A stretch of 39,035 nt of DNA, taken from the NCBI RefSeq assembly GCF_004801905.1, contig NZ_SSSN01000010.1, positions 1-39,035 of the forward strand. The letters run 5' to 3'. The notes beneath the pieces were generated by a model. It was given only the letters and a program-made list of their open reading frames with translations. It was not told the origin of the DNA and ran no database searches. Position numbers and translations under genes: made by a program. The stretch is from Orlajensenia flava (GTDB lineage Bacteria > Actinomycetota > Actinomycetes > Actinomycetales > Microbacteriaceae). Position 1 is the first letter of the stretch. Each line of letters opens with the position of its first letter. This document shows, one piece after another, positions 7,620 through 14,919 of this stretch.

Positions 7620-9002
7620 ATGGAAGAGGCGACGGCAATACTCGAACGAGATGTGGAGTCCGTGCGTTCCGCATGGCTCGGCAGCTTGCCCGCCTTCGGA
7701 GCCGTCGACTCGTCGCCGGACGCGGCCGTCGAGTGCATGAGCTCCTCCGGCCTGATGGCGGTGAACGACGCTCTCGCACAGACGCGTCGCGATCTGGACG
7801 CCCTGCACATCCGCATCGCTGGTGCCATCGCCCATCGTTCCGCGCCGGAGCTCGGGCGCGACGGAATGGCGAAGCAGCAGGGATACCGGAATGCTGCTGC
7901 ACTTATCGCGGCTGCGACGGGCGGCTCAGGCGCTGAGGCGGCCCGGCTGATCTGCGTGGGCGTGGCGACGGCCGAGCGGTCATCATTCTCGGGGCAGCGG
8001 ATGGCTCCGTGGCATCCCCACGTAGCGGAGGCCATGAAAGGCGGATGCCTCAGCCTCGACTCGGCGGCCGTGATCACGGAGATGCTCGACCGGGTGGCGC
8101 CGCGAGCCGACCATGAGGAGTCGATGAAGACGGAGAGGACCCTCGCCCGGCGTGCGCCGTCGCTCACCCTCGAACAGGTGCGACGGCTGGTGAAGCACGC
8201 CGAGGCCAGGCTCGACACCGACGGCGTGCCGGAACGGGAAGACACCCTGGCGGCGGCGTCGTGGCTGCGGATCCGACAGGAGGCGTCTGGCTCCGTGCTC
8301 TTCAGTGCTCGGCTCGATCCGGTGAACGGTGCGTGCCTGAAGACGGCGGTCGAGACTCTGGTCACCGCTGAGATTCGTCGGGCTCGGGATGCCGACCTGT
8401 GTAGCGGATCGCATCCATCGCGGAGTATTCCCGCCCTGCAGGCCGATGCCCTCAGCGTGATCGCCCGCCACAGCCTGAGCTGTCGGGAGACCGTCGCGCC
8501 CCTCGACCTGGCCACCATCATCGTGCGCTGCACGCTCGATGATCTCCGCTCGGGCTCCGGGGCGGCGATGATCGACGGGATCGACCAACCGATCAGCATC
8601 GGCACGGTGCGCAGACTCGCCGCCCAATCGGGCATCATCCCCATGGTTCTGGGCGGCGAGAGCGAGATTCTCGATCTCGGCCGCACCCAACGACTCTTCA
8701 GCGTCGCGCAGCGGATTGCACTCGGAGAACGCGACGGAGGCTGCTCGTTCTGTGGCATGAGTGCGGCGTACGCCGAGGCACACCACATCCGCTGGTGGGA
8801 ACGAGACGCTGGGCCGACGGATCTCGATAACGGGGTCCTCCTCTGCCGGGCCGATCATCAGCGCATGCATCACGACGGGTGGGAGGTGCAGGTGCGCCGA
8901 GGTCGGGTCTCGTTCATCCCGCCGCCGCACGTCGACCCGGGGCGGATCCCTCGGCTCGGCGGCCGGGCGCGGTTCGATCATGCGGCCGGCGAACGCAGCT
9001 GA
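7620..9002 (+). CDS. DUF222 / HNH endonuclease (13E12 repeat family) protein
   Basis: This is a 460-residue protein of the actinobacterial 13E12 family. An N-terminal helical DUF222 domain (about residues 25-330) is followed by a C-terminal HNH nuclease. The HNH starts at CSFC (375-378), has the catalytic AHHIRWW histidines at 388-389, and ends with CRADHQRMHHDGWEV. ATG 7620 is the likely start; TTG 7608 is four codons earlier and in frame. The 259-base gap before it is less GC-rich than its surroundings and holds two perfect palindromes, CCTGATCAGG (7562-7571) and GGTATACC (7574-7581). These proteins are multi-copy in many actinobacteria, are suspected to be mobile or homing-like, and have no established role. 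The gene is followed within 32 bases by a copy of the aarF tail. Confidence 0.9.
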   Translation: MEEATAILERDVESVRSAWLGSLPAFGAVDSSPDAAVECMSSSGLMAVNDALAQTRRDLDALHIRIAGAIAHRSAPELGRDGMAKQQGYRNAAALIAAATGGSGAEAARLICVGVATAERSSFSGQRMAPWHPHVAEAMKGGCLSLDSAAVITEMLDRVAPRADHEESMKTERTLARRAPSLTLEQVRRLVKHAEARLDTDGVPEREDTLAAASWLRIRQEASGSVLFSARLDPVNGACLKTAVETLVTAEIRRARDADLCSGSHPSRSIPALQADALSVIARHSLSCRETVAPLDLATIIVRCTLDDLRSGSGAAMIDGIDQPISIGTVRRLAAQSGIIPMVLGGESEILDLGRTQRLFSVAQRIALGERDGGCSFCGMSAAYAEAHHIRWWERDAGPTDLDNGVLLCRADHQRMHHDGWEVQVRRGRVSFIPPPHVDPGRIPRLGGRARFDHAAGERS

Positions 9003-9033
9003 TCGGCCTCCGTCTGACGGCTACAGAAACGTC

Positions 9034-9237
9034 GCGACGGTGAGCTTTGCACTCGAGCGTCGCGTTGCCCGGCTCGAGCGCACCGCGCGCCGGGTCGTGT
9101 CGGTGCTCGTGTTCGGCATCCTGCTCATCGCCGGTGCCGTGATGCGGGCGGATGACGTGGTGCTCGGCTCGGTGCTGATGATCGCCTCGGTCGTGCCATT
9201 GCTGTTCACGGTCTTCGCGGGTCGCCGCCCGCGCTGA
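9034..9237 (+). pseudogene. Duplicated 3' end of the aarF-like kinase gene
   Basis: These 204 bases align without gaps to 5899-6102, the last 68 codons of the AarF-like kinase, with 21 differences (about 90% identity). Twelve codon changes are silent, five alter residues (for example P to F, V to M, A to T), and the stop is TGA instead of TAG. The frame is intact and encodes the two C-terminal membrane segments, but no kinase domain precedes it. Homology fades upstream of about 9030 and stops exactly at the stop codon. A GTG at 9040 could start a 65-residue hydrophobic peptide, but no ribosome binding site supports this. It is best read as a gene remnant left by recombination. Confidence 0.85.
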
Positions 9238-9248
9238 GCGGTATCTCG

Positions 9249-10148
9249 TCAGAGACCCGTACCGAGTTTGCTGAGGCCGGCCACGATCACCTCGGTCACC
9301 AGTTCTGCGTAGCGGCCGTCAGGATCGAGATCGGGATCGAAGACCGTCACGGATGCTCCGATCGCGTCCGGCGCGAGACGGGTCAGCAGCGCGGCGAGTT
9401 GTGAGGTGTCGAGTCCTCCCGGATCGGGGCTGTCCACCGCCGGCATGATGCTCGCGTCGAGCACGTCCACGTCCACCTGCAACCAGTACCCACGACCAGC
9501 CACCCCGTGCGTCTCGGCCACGACATCCGCAAGGTTCCGCTCGATCGCGTCCGCGGCGGAGACCACGAGCCCAAGAGCCTCACGGGCTTCCGGAGCCTCC
9601 TCGTCGTCGTTCCGGTGCCCGATATGCACCGTGCGTCGTCGATCGAAATACGGGCTACGACCGTCGATGTCCGCGATCGCGGGCCAGTGCAAGCCGACCG
9701 CGGCCGCGAGGTCCTCACCGGCGACACTGGCGCAGGCGTCACTGTTGCCCGGATGTCTGAAATCGGTGTGGCCGTCGACATGCACCAACCCCGTCCCACC
9801 CCGCTGAGAGAGCGCCAACCCGATCCCGATGAGAACACTGCAGTCACCGCCGATAACCAGCGGGATGTCGCCGCTGTCCAGGATGCTCATGAGCCTGACA
9901 GCGAGACGCCGCGCATGGTCCACCAGTGCTGCCTCATTGCGCACATGGCCAGCTGGCCGGGTGTCATCATCGTCGAGGTAACGACCGCACACCAGGACAC
10001 CCGCATCGACGGCTCCGCCATCGAGGAGCCGGCGGAACAGCCCTGCCTCACGCAACGCCTCCGGCGCCTTCGCCGCGCCCGGGACGCTCCCGCGCTGAGG
10101 CGGACGAAGACCGAGATTGCTGGGAGCAGATACAAGCGCGATCATCAC
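9249..10148 (-). CDS. Arginase/agmatinase/formiminoglutamase (ureohydrolase) family protein
   Basis: A metal-dependent C-N hydrolase of 299 residues; substrate unknown. Start GTG 10148 is followed at once by ATG 10145, and AGAAGG lies upstream. The ureohydrolase motifs are in order: GGDCS (100-104), DGHTD (125-129) and DVDVLD (226-231) with DSPDPGG after it. The Asp/His ligands of the second and third motifs are present. The first motif, normally GGDHS, has Cys103 in place of a manganese-ligand His, and the usual DP after DxDxxD is DA. The gene starts 13 bases after the ABM-epoxide hydrolase gene on the same strand, so the two form an operon. It might be an arginase-like enzyme for another guanidino compound, or have an altered metal site. 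Confidence 0.85.
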   Translation of the reverse strand: MMIALVSAPSNLGLRPPQRGSVPGAAKAPEALREAGLFRRLLDGGAVDAGVLVCGRYLDDDDTRPAGHVRNEAALVDHARRLAVRLMSILDSGDIPLVIGGDCSVLIGIGLALSQRGGTGLVHVDGHTDFRHPGNSDACASVAGEDLAAAVGLHWPAIADIDGRSPYFDRRRTVHIGHRNDDEEAPEAREALGLVVSAADAIERNLADVVAETHGVAGRGYWLQVDVDVLDASIMPAVDSPDPGGLDTSQLAALLTRLAPDAIGASVTVFDPDLDPDGRYAELVTEVIVAGLSKLGTGL

Positions 10149-10161
10149 TAGAGCCTTCTGC

Positions 10162-11316
10162 TTACCTGAAGAACTGACGCAGGGCGGCTGCGATTTCGTC
10201 CGGACGTTCCTCCGTCAGGAAGTGACCACAGTCTTCGAGGACCAGCGACTCGACGGCGGATGCTGCGCCGGATGTGAGATTCTCGGCGACCGCGGAGCCG
10301 AAGACCTGGTCGCCGCCAATGGCAAGAACCGGCACATCCAACGGCGTCGAGGCGAACCGAGAGTTGTGGGCGATTTCCCGCTCCGCCTGCCGGTAGAGCT
10401 CGAAGGCAGCGGTCATGGCCCCCGGTTGTCGATAAGTGCGCACGTACTCATCCGTAGCTGCAGGCGTCGGGACCCCCGCGGTGGCCGAGAACGCTTCATA
10501 GAACCAACCCAGATACTCGGATTCCCTTCCCTCCACGAGAAGCTCGGGAAGGTCTGGAATCGCATGGAAATCGGCGAACCACGCTGAGCGACCGCCGCCC
10601 GATTCGGTCCACGGACCAGCGGGCATGGCTTCCAGAACTGCCAGTTTCCGCACGGCGGTAGGATGCTCGGCGGCGTAGGCGAAAGCGATAGAACCACCCC
10701 AGTCCTGACCCGCAAGAAAGACGGAATCGAAGCCCAGCTGGTTGACGAGCTCGGCGATGTCGGCGGCCGAGCTGGGCACGTCGTAGCCCTCGCCGGGACG
10801 AGCGGAATCGCCGAGTCCGCGCAGATCGACCGCGATGACGGTGTAGTCGAGGGCAAGGCGAGTCATGACCTCTCGCCAGGCGTACCAGGTGTCGGGGAAA
10901 CCGTGCAGGAGAACCACCGGATCGTTGGACCCGCCGCGAACGTAGTGCAGCTGCGTTCCGCGGACGTGAGCGTATTGATGACGGAAGCCCGCTGGCGCGG
11001 CTGCCGGGGGTTCCATGGGCGCCCAGCGAGTCACGCGTAATACCTGCTCGGGATCCTCCACCAGTTGACGAACACGCTCCAGGAAGCGGCGAGTGTGTAC
11101 GAGCTCTGCATGCCGATCGAGATCAGCTTGGCTGGCCCAGATCTCGTGCCCGGAGAATTTCCGCGCGTCGGCGGGGTCTTCACCGAGATCGAACCTCACC
11201 GGTCCGGGCGATTCGGCATGGGTTTCACCGGCGAGCTCGAGGACGGCTTCGCGCAGCTCGGCTTCCCGTCCCTTCTTCGCCAGAATCTCAACGATTAGTT
11301 CCACCTGTTCGGTCAT
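10162..11316 (-). CDS. Fusion of an ABM-type monooxygenase domain with an epoxide hydrolase-like alpha/beta hydrolase
   Basis: The product has 384 residues. I placed the start at ATG 11316 (MTEQVELIVEILAKKG), preceded by a good AGGGGAAG site, rather than upstream. Residues 1-98 look like an antibiotic biosynthesis monooxygenase (ABM) dimeric alpha-beta barrel domain (VEILAKKGREAELREAV, FSGHEIWASQADLDRHA, HTRRFLERV). A short Pro/Ala linker leads to an alpha/beta hydrolase (about 112-384) with oxyanion HGFP (138-141), nucleophile Asp205 in GQDWGG and catalytic His365 in EDCGHF. Asp as nucleophile and HGFPDTWYAW fit the epoxide hydrolase/haloalkane dehalogenase branch. An ABM domain could oxidise or simply bind a small aromatic, and the hydrolase could open the product. 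That pairing is inference. It is co-transcribed with the arginase-like gene downstream. Confidence 0.85.
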   Translation of the reverse strand: MTEQVELIVEILAKKGREAELREAVLELAGETHAESPGPVRFDLGEDPADARKFSGHEIWASQADLDRHAELVHTRRFLERVRQLVEDPEQVLRVTRWAPMEPPAAAPAGFRHQYAHVRGTQLHYVRGGSNDPVVLLHGFPDTWYAWREVMTRLALDYTVIAVDLRGLGDSARPGEGYDVPSSAADIAELVNQLGFDSVFLAGQDWGGSIAFAYAAEHPTAVRKLAVLEAMPAGPWTESGGGRSAWFADFHAIPDLPELLVEGRESEYLGWFYEAFSATAGVPTPAATDEYVRTYRQPGAMTAAFELYRQAEREIAHNSRFASTPLDVPVLAIGGDQVFGSAVAENLTSGAASAVESLVLEDCGHFLTEERPDEIAAALRQFFR

Positions 11317-11426
11317 CGATCTTCCCCTCGAGAATGGTGCGGAAACGTCGTCTCGGCCCGAACACGTCGCATCAACGGGCACGGCTGCCTGCGTCTGCCT
11401 GAGGCGAAGCTGACGGGCGAGCTGGG

Positions 11427-11720
11427 TTAAGGGCGCGCCGGATTAGTCGCGGCGCCGTCCAGCCAGAGCGCGTCGCTCGGATCGCTGTGCGCGGTGCCGG
11501 AGTCGACGTGCTTCTGACTGATCTGGGGGCCCTTGGTGATGACGTGCACCAGAGCCATCGCGTGCCCCTGCCCGAGCGAGTAGTCCTCCTTCAGCCACGC
11601 GACGATGGGCGCGGCTTTCGTCGATTCGTCGAAACCGCGTTCGTGGGCGAGGTCGACGAACTGCCGCGGAGTGAGGCCGGTCTTGGCCTCGATGTTGTCG
11701 AGATAGGACTGGAACGACAT
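11427..11720 (-). CDS. DUF4287 domain protein
   Basis: This is a small cytoplasmic protein of 97 residues. ATG 11720 is chosen because GGAGG stands just upstream and the family sequence starts there: MSFQSYLDNIEAKTGLTPRQ, then FVDLAHERGF, and GPIVAWLKEDYxLGxGHAMALVHVI in slightly altered form. The family is helical and widespread in actinobacteria, often beside YdeI-like or DUF5655 proteins, with no known activity. The last 30 residues (HVDSGTAHSDPSDALWLDG) form a short extension. It lies between the frameshifted secreted nuclease gene and the fusion hydrolase, on the same strand. Confidence 0.85.
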   Translation of the reverse strand: MSFQSYLDNIEAKTGLTPRQFVDLAHERGFDESTKAAPIVAWLKEDYSLGQGHAMALVHVITKGPQISQKHVDSGTAHSDPSDALWLDGAATNPARP

Positions 11721-11789
11721 GGCATCCTCCTTCGGATCGGCGGCGATCCGCCCCGAGCACGATGCCAGCATTGCGCATCGGCATCCGCA

Positions 11790-11826
11790 CCGACAGGGTT
11801 TCGACGTTGATCGAGACCCTTGTCGG
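11790..11826 (-). terminator. Long hairpin downstream of the secreted nuclease-like gene
   Basis: CCGACAGGGT...TCGA (from 11790) pairs with TCGA...ACCC...TGTCGG (ending 11826), with one bulged base, one G-U pair and a six-base loop. It lies 15 bases beyond the stop of the minus-strand gene ending at 11842 and 70 bases before the DUF4287 start. It is a good intrinsic-type terminator candidate, without a T-tract. Confidence 0.55.
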
Positions 11827-11841
11827 CGCGGATGGGGCGCG

Positions 11842-13142
11842 TCAGCTGATGAGGCTCAACAACCGCGGAATGCGGATGTCGACCCAGACCAGGCGGTGAT
11901 CGCTGCTCGGGAAGGGATAGACGCCGGTGAGCCGAGACAGCGGGTCGGACTGCTGCGGCCAGAACACCCCCGCATCCCGTACCTGGATGCCGAGCGACGG
12001 GAGCACGTAGTCTGCGCGGAGGTTGCCCGGCGCGGTGTCGGCGAAGTCGGCGGTGTCGTACTTCGGGTCGCCGCGCTGAGTCGTGTTGGCGACGCCCTGC
12101 AGTTGCGAAGCCTCCGGACCGCCGGCGGATGTCGCCTTCGGGTCGACCACGCGCCAGCTGTCGAGGAGCTGGTTCACTGCAGCGTCGACCGAGTCCCCAT
12201 CGAGCGGATCGGCGTTCTGGTCACCCATGATGACGAAGGGCGCGAGCGGCGACAGGCCGCCGCGACGGCCCGCGTCATCCGTGATGTAGTTCGCCTTGAA
12301 GGGCGAGATGTAGTCGGCCCAGAAGCGGATCTCATCGTGGTTGCGGCGACCGTTGCGATCTTCCGGCCCGTCGAACGTTGGCGGAGTCGGATGCGACGCG
12401 AGCACGTGCAGGGTGGCCTGGCCGACCTTCACCGGCACGTCCCAGTGCGACGTGCTCGAGAGGCGCACGACGTTCAGCTCCTCCGGCGTGTACCAGTCGG
12501 CGGGGGCGGCGGTGGTGGGGTCGTCGGGCAGGAGGGCGCCGGGCATGTCCTTCCAGAGGAACTTCTGGAACGTGCGCACCTTGTCGGTCGCGATGGGGAA
12601 CTTCGACAGTATGGCCATGCCGTACTGCCCCTCGAACGCGCCGAAGCCGAGCGCGTCGTCCCCGCCGCCGATCGTGCCGTCGTTATTGAGGTCGAATCCG
12701 CTCGGGATGCCGGTGTTCGATGGCGCGACGAACGCGTACGGGAAGGTGACGGGGTTCGCGCCCTCTTGGCTCACCTCGAGGTAGTCGTGGCGGAACGCAT
12801 CGACCGCGCGGTTGTCTGCCACGTAGTCGAACTCGTTGAGCAGAATGATGTCGGGGCCGACCGCTGGATGATCTCGGCGACCGTGCGCGCCTGGGCGTTG
12901 GCGCCCGTGGCGAGGTCGGCTTCGAGCTGGCCGGGCGCCGAACGGTTGAGCGACAGGTTGAAGGTGGCGACGCGCAGATTCGTCGCGGACGGAAGGGTGA
13001 ACCCGGAGGCGACGGATGCCGGAGCCTGCGACGAGACCGACGCGCTCGCGGCAGTGGCTGTTCCGGCGCCGAGCGTGGCGGCGGCGAGCCCGCCGAGGAC
13101 GACGGCGGCGATCGTCGTGATGATCGGACGCGGGCCGGGCAT
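11842..13142 (-). pseudogene. Secreted endonuclease/exonuclease/phosphatase family protein, frameshifted
   Basis: Translation starts at ATG 13142 with AAGGAG five bases upstream and a clear signal peptide (MPGPRPIITTIAAVVLGG...GTATA). It reads into an EEP domain opening (NLRVATFNLSLNRSAPGQLE ... RTVAEIIQRSAP). The frame then breaks between about 12853 and 12862. The remainder continues in another frame as PDIILLNEFDYVADNRAVDAF and runs to 11842. One missing base in or near a GGGG run explains it; restoring it gives EIIQR-x-GPDIILLNEFDY. Later landmarks are LASHPTPPTFDG, VIMGDQNADP and the terminal PSSDHRLVWVDI, all typical of the DNase I-like fold. A calcium-loop-like DLNNDGTIGGGDD lies in the middle. 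The rest is uninterrupted and well conserved, so the lesion is recent or a sequencing error. Confidence 0.8.
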
Positions 13143-13282
13143 GCGGACTCCTTCGTTCGGCGGCGAGCTCGGTGCTCTCCCCCAAACTAGGGGTGCGAAG
13201 TGGCCGGCGGGAGAACCGCGGGTGTCCGATCGCGATCTCGGCGGACGTGTCTCATCCGCGAACCGGGCGTATCGTCGATGGC

Positions 13283-13603
13283 ATGTGCCGGAACATCCGA
13301 TGCCTTCATAATTTCGAGCCAGCCACGACCGACGACGAGGTGCGGGAGGCCGCCCTCCAGTTCGTCCGAAAGGTCAGCGGGTCGACGCGTCCCTCGCGCG
13401 CGAATGCGGAGGCGTTCGACCGGGCGATCGACGAGATCGCCGAGGCCACTCGGCGGATGCTCGACCAACTCGTCACGATCGCGCCGCCGAAGAGTCGCGA
13501 GGTGGAGGCGGTCAAAGGTCGGCAGCGGCACGAGAAGCGCATGGAGCGCGAGGTCAGAATCCGCACGGCGCCGGCGGCGGAACCCTCGGCCGCCCTTGTC
13601 TGA
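13283..13603 (+). CDS. DUF2277 family protein
   Basis: This protein of 106 residues begins at ATG 13283 with the near-invariant MCRNIRCLHNFEP. It continues with TTDDEVREAALQFVRKVSG and SRANAEAFDRAIDEIAEATR, which is diagnostic of DUF2277. The conserved Cys2 and the CRNI-LHNF start might bind a metal or cofactor, but nothing is established for the family. The C-terminus is a basic helical tail (KGRQRHEKRMEREVR) of the kind seen in actinobacterial members. The following YCII gene starts 27 bases later, so they may be co-transcribed. Confidence 0.9.
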   Translation: MCRNIRCLHNFEPATTDDEVREAALQFVRKVSGSTRPSRANAEAFDRAIDEIAEATRRMLDQLVTIAPPKSREVEAVKGRQRHEKRMEREVRIRTAPAAEPSAALV

Positions 13604-13630
13604 CGGAGTTCGGCAGGTCAAGATCGACGC

Positions 13631-13969
13631 ATGACCAAGTACCTCATCTCCTTTCCCAGCCGAGCGATGGTGGTGACGGAGGAGGAGTTCCCGGATGTCG
13701 TCGCCGACTCGCATGCCGTGATCGAGGAGGCCAAGGCTGCCGGCGTGTACGTGTTCGGCGGCGGGTTCGATGAAGGCGTGAGCCCAGCGTTGGTCTCCGC
13801 CGACGGGACGATCAGCGCCGACACCTACTCCGACGTCCAGATCGACGGCGGGTTCACCGTCCTCGAGCTGCCCGATCGAGCGGCCGCCGAGGAATGGGCC
13901 CGCAAGATTGCGGCTTCGTGTCGCTGTCCCCAAGAACTGCGGGAATTCATGTACGACCCGGCGAGCTGA
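13631..13969 (+). CDS. YCII-related (DGPF-type) domain protein
   Basis: This is a single-domain protein of 112 residues with ATG 13631. It opens with MTKYLISFPS and has GVYVFGGGFDEGVSPALVSADG, the DVQIDGGFTVLELPDRAAAEEWA core and a closing ELREFMYDP. These match the YCII/DGPF superfamily, a dimeric ferredoxin-like fold. The family is poorly characterised; some actinobacterial members sit beside sigma-70 factors, but none is here. It follows the DUF2277 gene and converges on the VOC gene, whose stop lies ten bases away. Confidence 0.85.
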   Translation: MTKYLISFPSRAMVVTEEEFPDVVADSHAVIEEAKAAGVYVFGGGFDEGVSPALVSADGTISADTYSDVQIDGGFTVLELPDRAAAEEWARKIAASCRCPQELREFMYDPAS

Positions 13970-13983
13970 ACCGGCGCGGTCAG
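13966..13983. terminator. Short hairpin spanning two convergent stop codons
   Basis: CTGA-A-CCG at 13966-13973 pairs with CGGTCAG at 13977-13983, with one bulged A and a GCG loop. It includes the stop codons of both the YCII gene and the opposite-strand VOC gene. It is small, so its terminator role is uncertain. Confidence 0.3.
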
Positions 13984-14390
13984 TCCGCTGCGACCTTTCG
14001 CGACGGGTGGTACATGAACTCGATGCGGATGCCGTTGTCCTCCTCGACGAACGACGCGTAGTAGCGCTCGCTGAAGCGCGGATAGGGCTTGGGCTCGCGC
14101 ACCGCCGTCCAGCCGGCATCCAGGGCGATCGCGTGCAGGCGGTCCACCTCGGCATGCGTCTCGACGGCGAAGGCGAGGTGCTGCCATCCGACCCGGCCAT
14201 GCTGGTGGGGGCCGCTGCCCGTCTCTCGGGCGGGGAAGAGGATCAGCTCCGACTCGCCCTCCCTCCACCAGGAGACGGAGTTCTCGGCATCCGTGCGCTC
14301 GCAGCCGAGCGCCTGCATGATCGGGTCGAACTGCGCGATGCCGCGGGGAAGGTCGTCGACGGTGATTCCGAGGTGGTCGAGGAGGGGCAC
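13980..14390 (-). CDS. VOC family protein (glyoxalase/bleomycin resistance/dioxygenase fold)
   Basis: This is a protein of 136 residues with a GTG start at 14390. It has the paired beta-alpha-beta-beta-beta arrangement of the vicinal-oxygen-chelate fold. The first half is LLDHLGITVDDLPRGIAQFD with SWWREGESELILFPAR. The second half is GWQHLAFAVETHAEVDRLHAIALDAG with the terminal YASFVEEDNGIRIEFMYHP. Possible metal ligands are His6, His74 and the late Glu of IEFMYHP. Substrates range from methylglyoxal to antibiotics and cannot be told from sequence. It is convergent with the YCII gene and divergent from the MarR gene at 14428 across 37 bases, which may mark it as a MarR target. Confidence 0.85.
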   Translation of the reverse strand: MPLLDHLGITVDDLPRGIAQFDPIMQALGCERTDAENSVSWWREGESELILFPARETGSGPHQHGRVGWQHLAFAVETHAEVDRLHAIALDAGWTAVREPKPYPRFSERYYASFVEEDNGIRIEFMYHPSRKVAAD

Positions 14391-14427
14391 TCGGCCATCC
14401 TATGAGGAGCGGCGGTAGGGTCGACAG

Positions 14428-14919
14428 GTGAGGCAGCCGGATGACGAGGTCGACCTGATCATCGATGCGTGGTCGCGCCGGCTACCGGATGTCGACCTCA
14501 CTCCGCTCGACGTCATGTCGCGTCTGAGACGTGCGTCGAACCGACTCGGTCGCTTGAGGGCGAGCGCGTTCAGCGGTGCCGGACTCGCGGCCTGGGAGTT
14601 CGACGTGCTGGCGGCACTGGCGAGAGCTGAGACGCCGCACGAGCTCAGCCCCGCGCAGCTGATCGATGCCACCATGATCGGCAGCGCAGCCATGACGAAC
14701 CGCCTCGACAACCTGTCGCGGCGCGGGTTCATCGAGCGACGACCGCATCCGCGCGACGGCCGTAGCGTACTCGTTCGTCTCACCGCCGAGGGCGCCGAAC
14801 ACGTGGACGACGCCATGACCCGGCTGGCCAGCCGAGAGGCCGAGGAACTGCGCAGCCTCAGTCCCGACGAGAAGGCGACGCTCGCCCGCCTCCTGCGTCA
14901 CCTGACCGATCCGCGCTAG
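14428..14919 (+). CDS. MarR family transcriptional regulator
   Basis: This is a winged-helix regulator of 163 residues with a GTG start at 14428. The HTH core is at about residues 70-125: LAAWEFDVLAALARAE, LSPAQLIDATMIGSAAMTNR, RRGFIERRPHPRDGRSVLVRLT. The N-terminal VDLIIDAWSRRLPDVDLTPLDVM matches the EmrR/PecS-like subgroup that binds aromatic ligands. It is divergent from the VOC gene, its likely target along with itself. Its last 62 bases overlap the 3' end of the YdeI-like gene on the other strand. Confidence 0.9.
   Translation: MRQPDDEVDLIIDAWSRRLPDVDLTPLDVMSRLRRASNRLGRLRASAFSGAGLAAWEFDVLAALARAETPHELSPAQLIDATMIGSAAMTNRLDNLSRRGFIERRPHPRDGRSVLVRLTAEGAEHVDDAMTRLASREAEELRSLSPDEKATLARLLRHLTDPR

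Noticed and set aside
8761-9237. Single 158-codon plus-strand frame that joins part of the HNH region to the aarF tail
   Set aside because: The first two thirds are an out-of-frame reading of the HNH gene. Only the tail part is meaningful, and it is reported as a remnant.
13172-13282. Upstream extension of the DUF2277 frame
   Set aside because: The invariant family N-terminus MCRNI begins at 13283; the extension has no family sequence.
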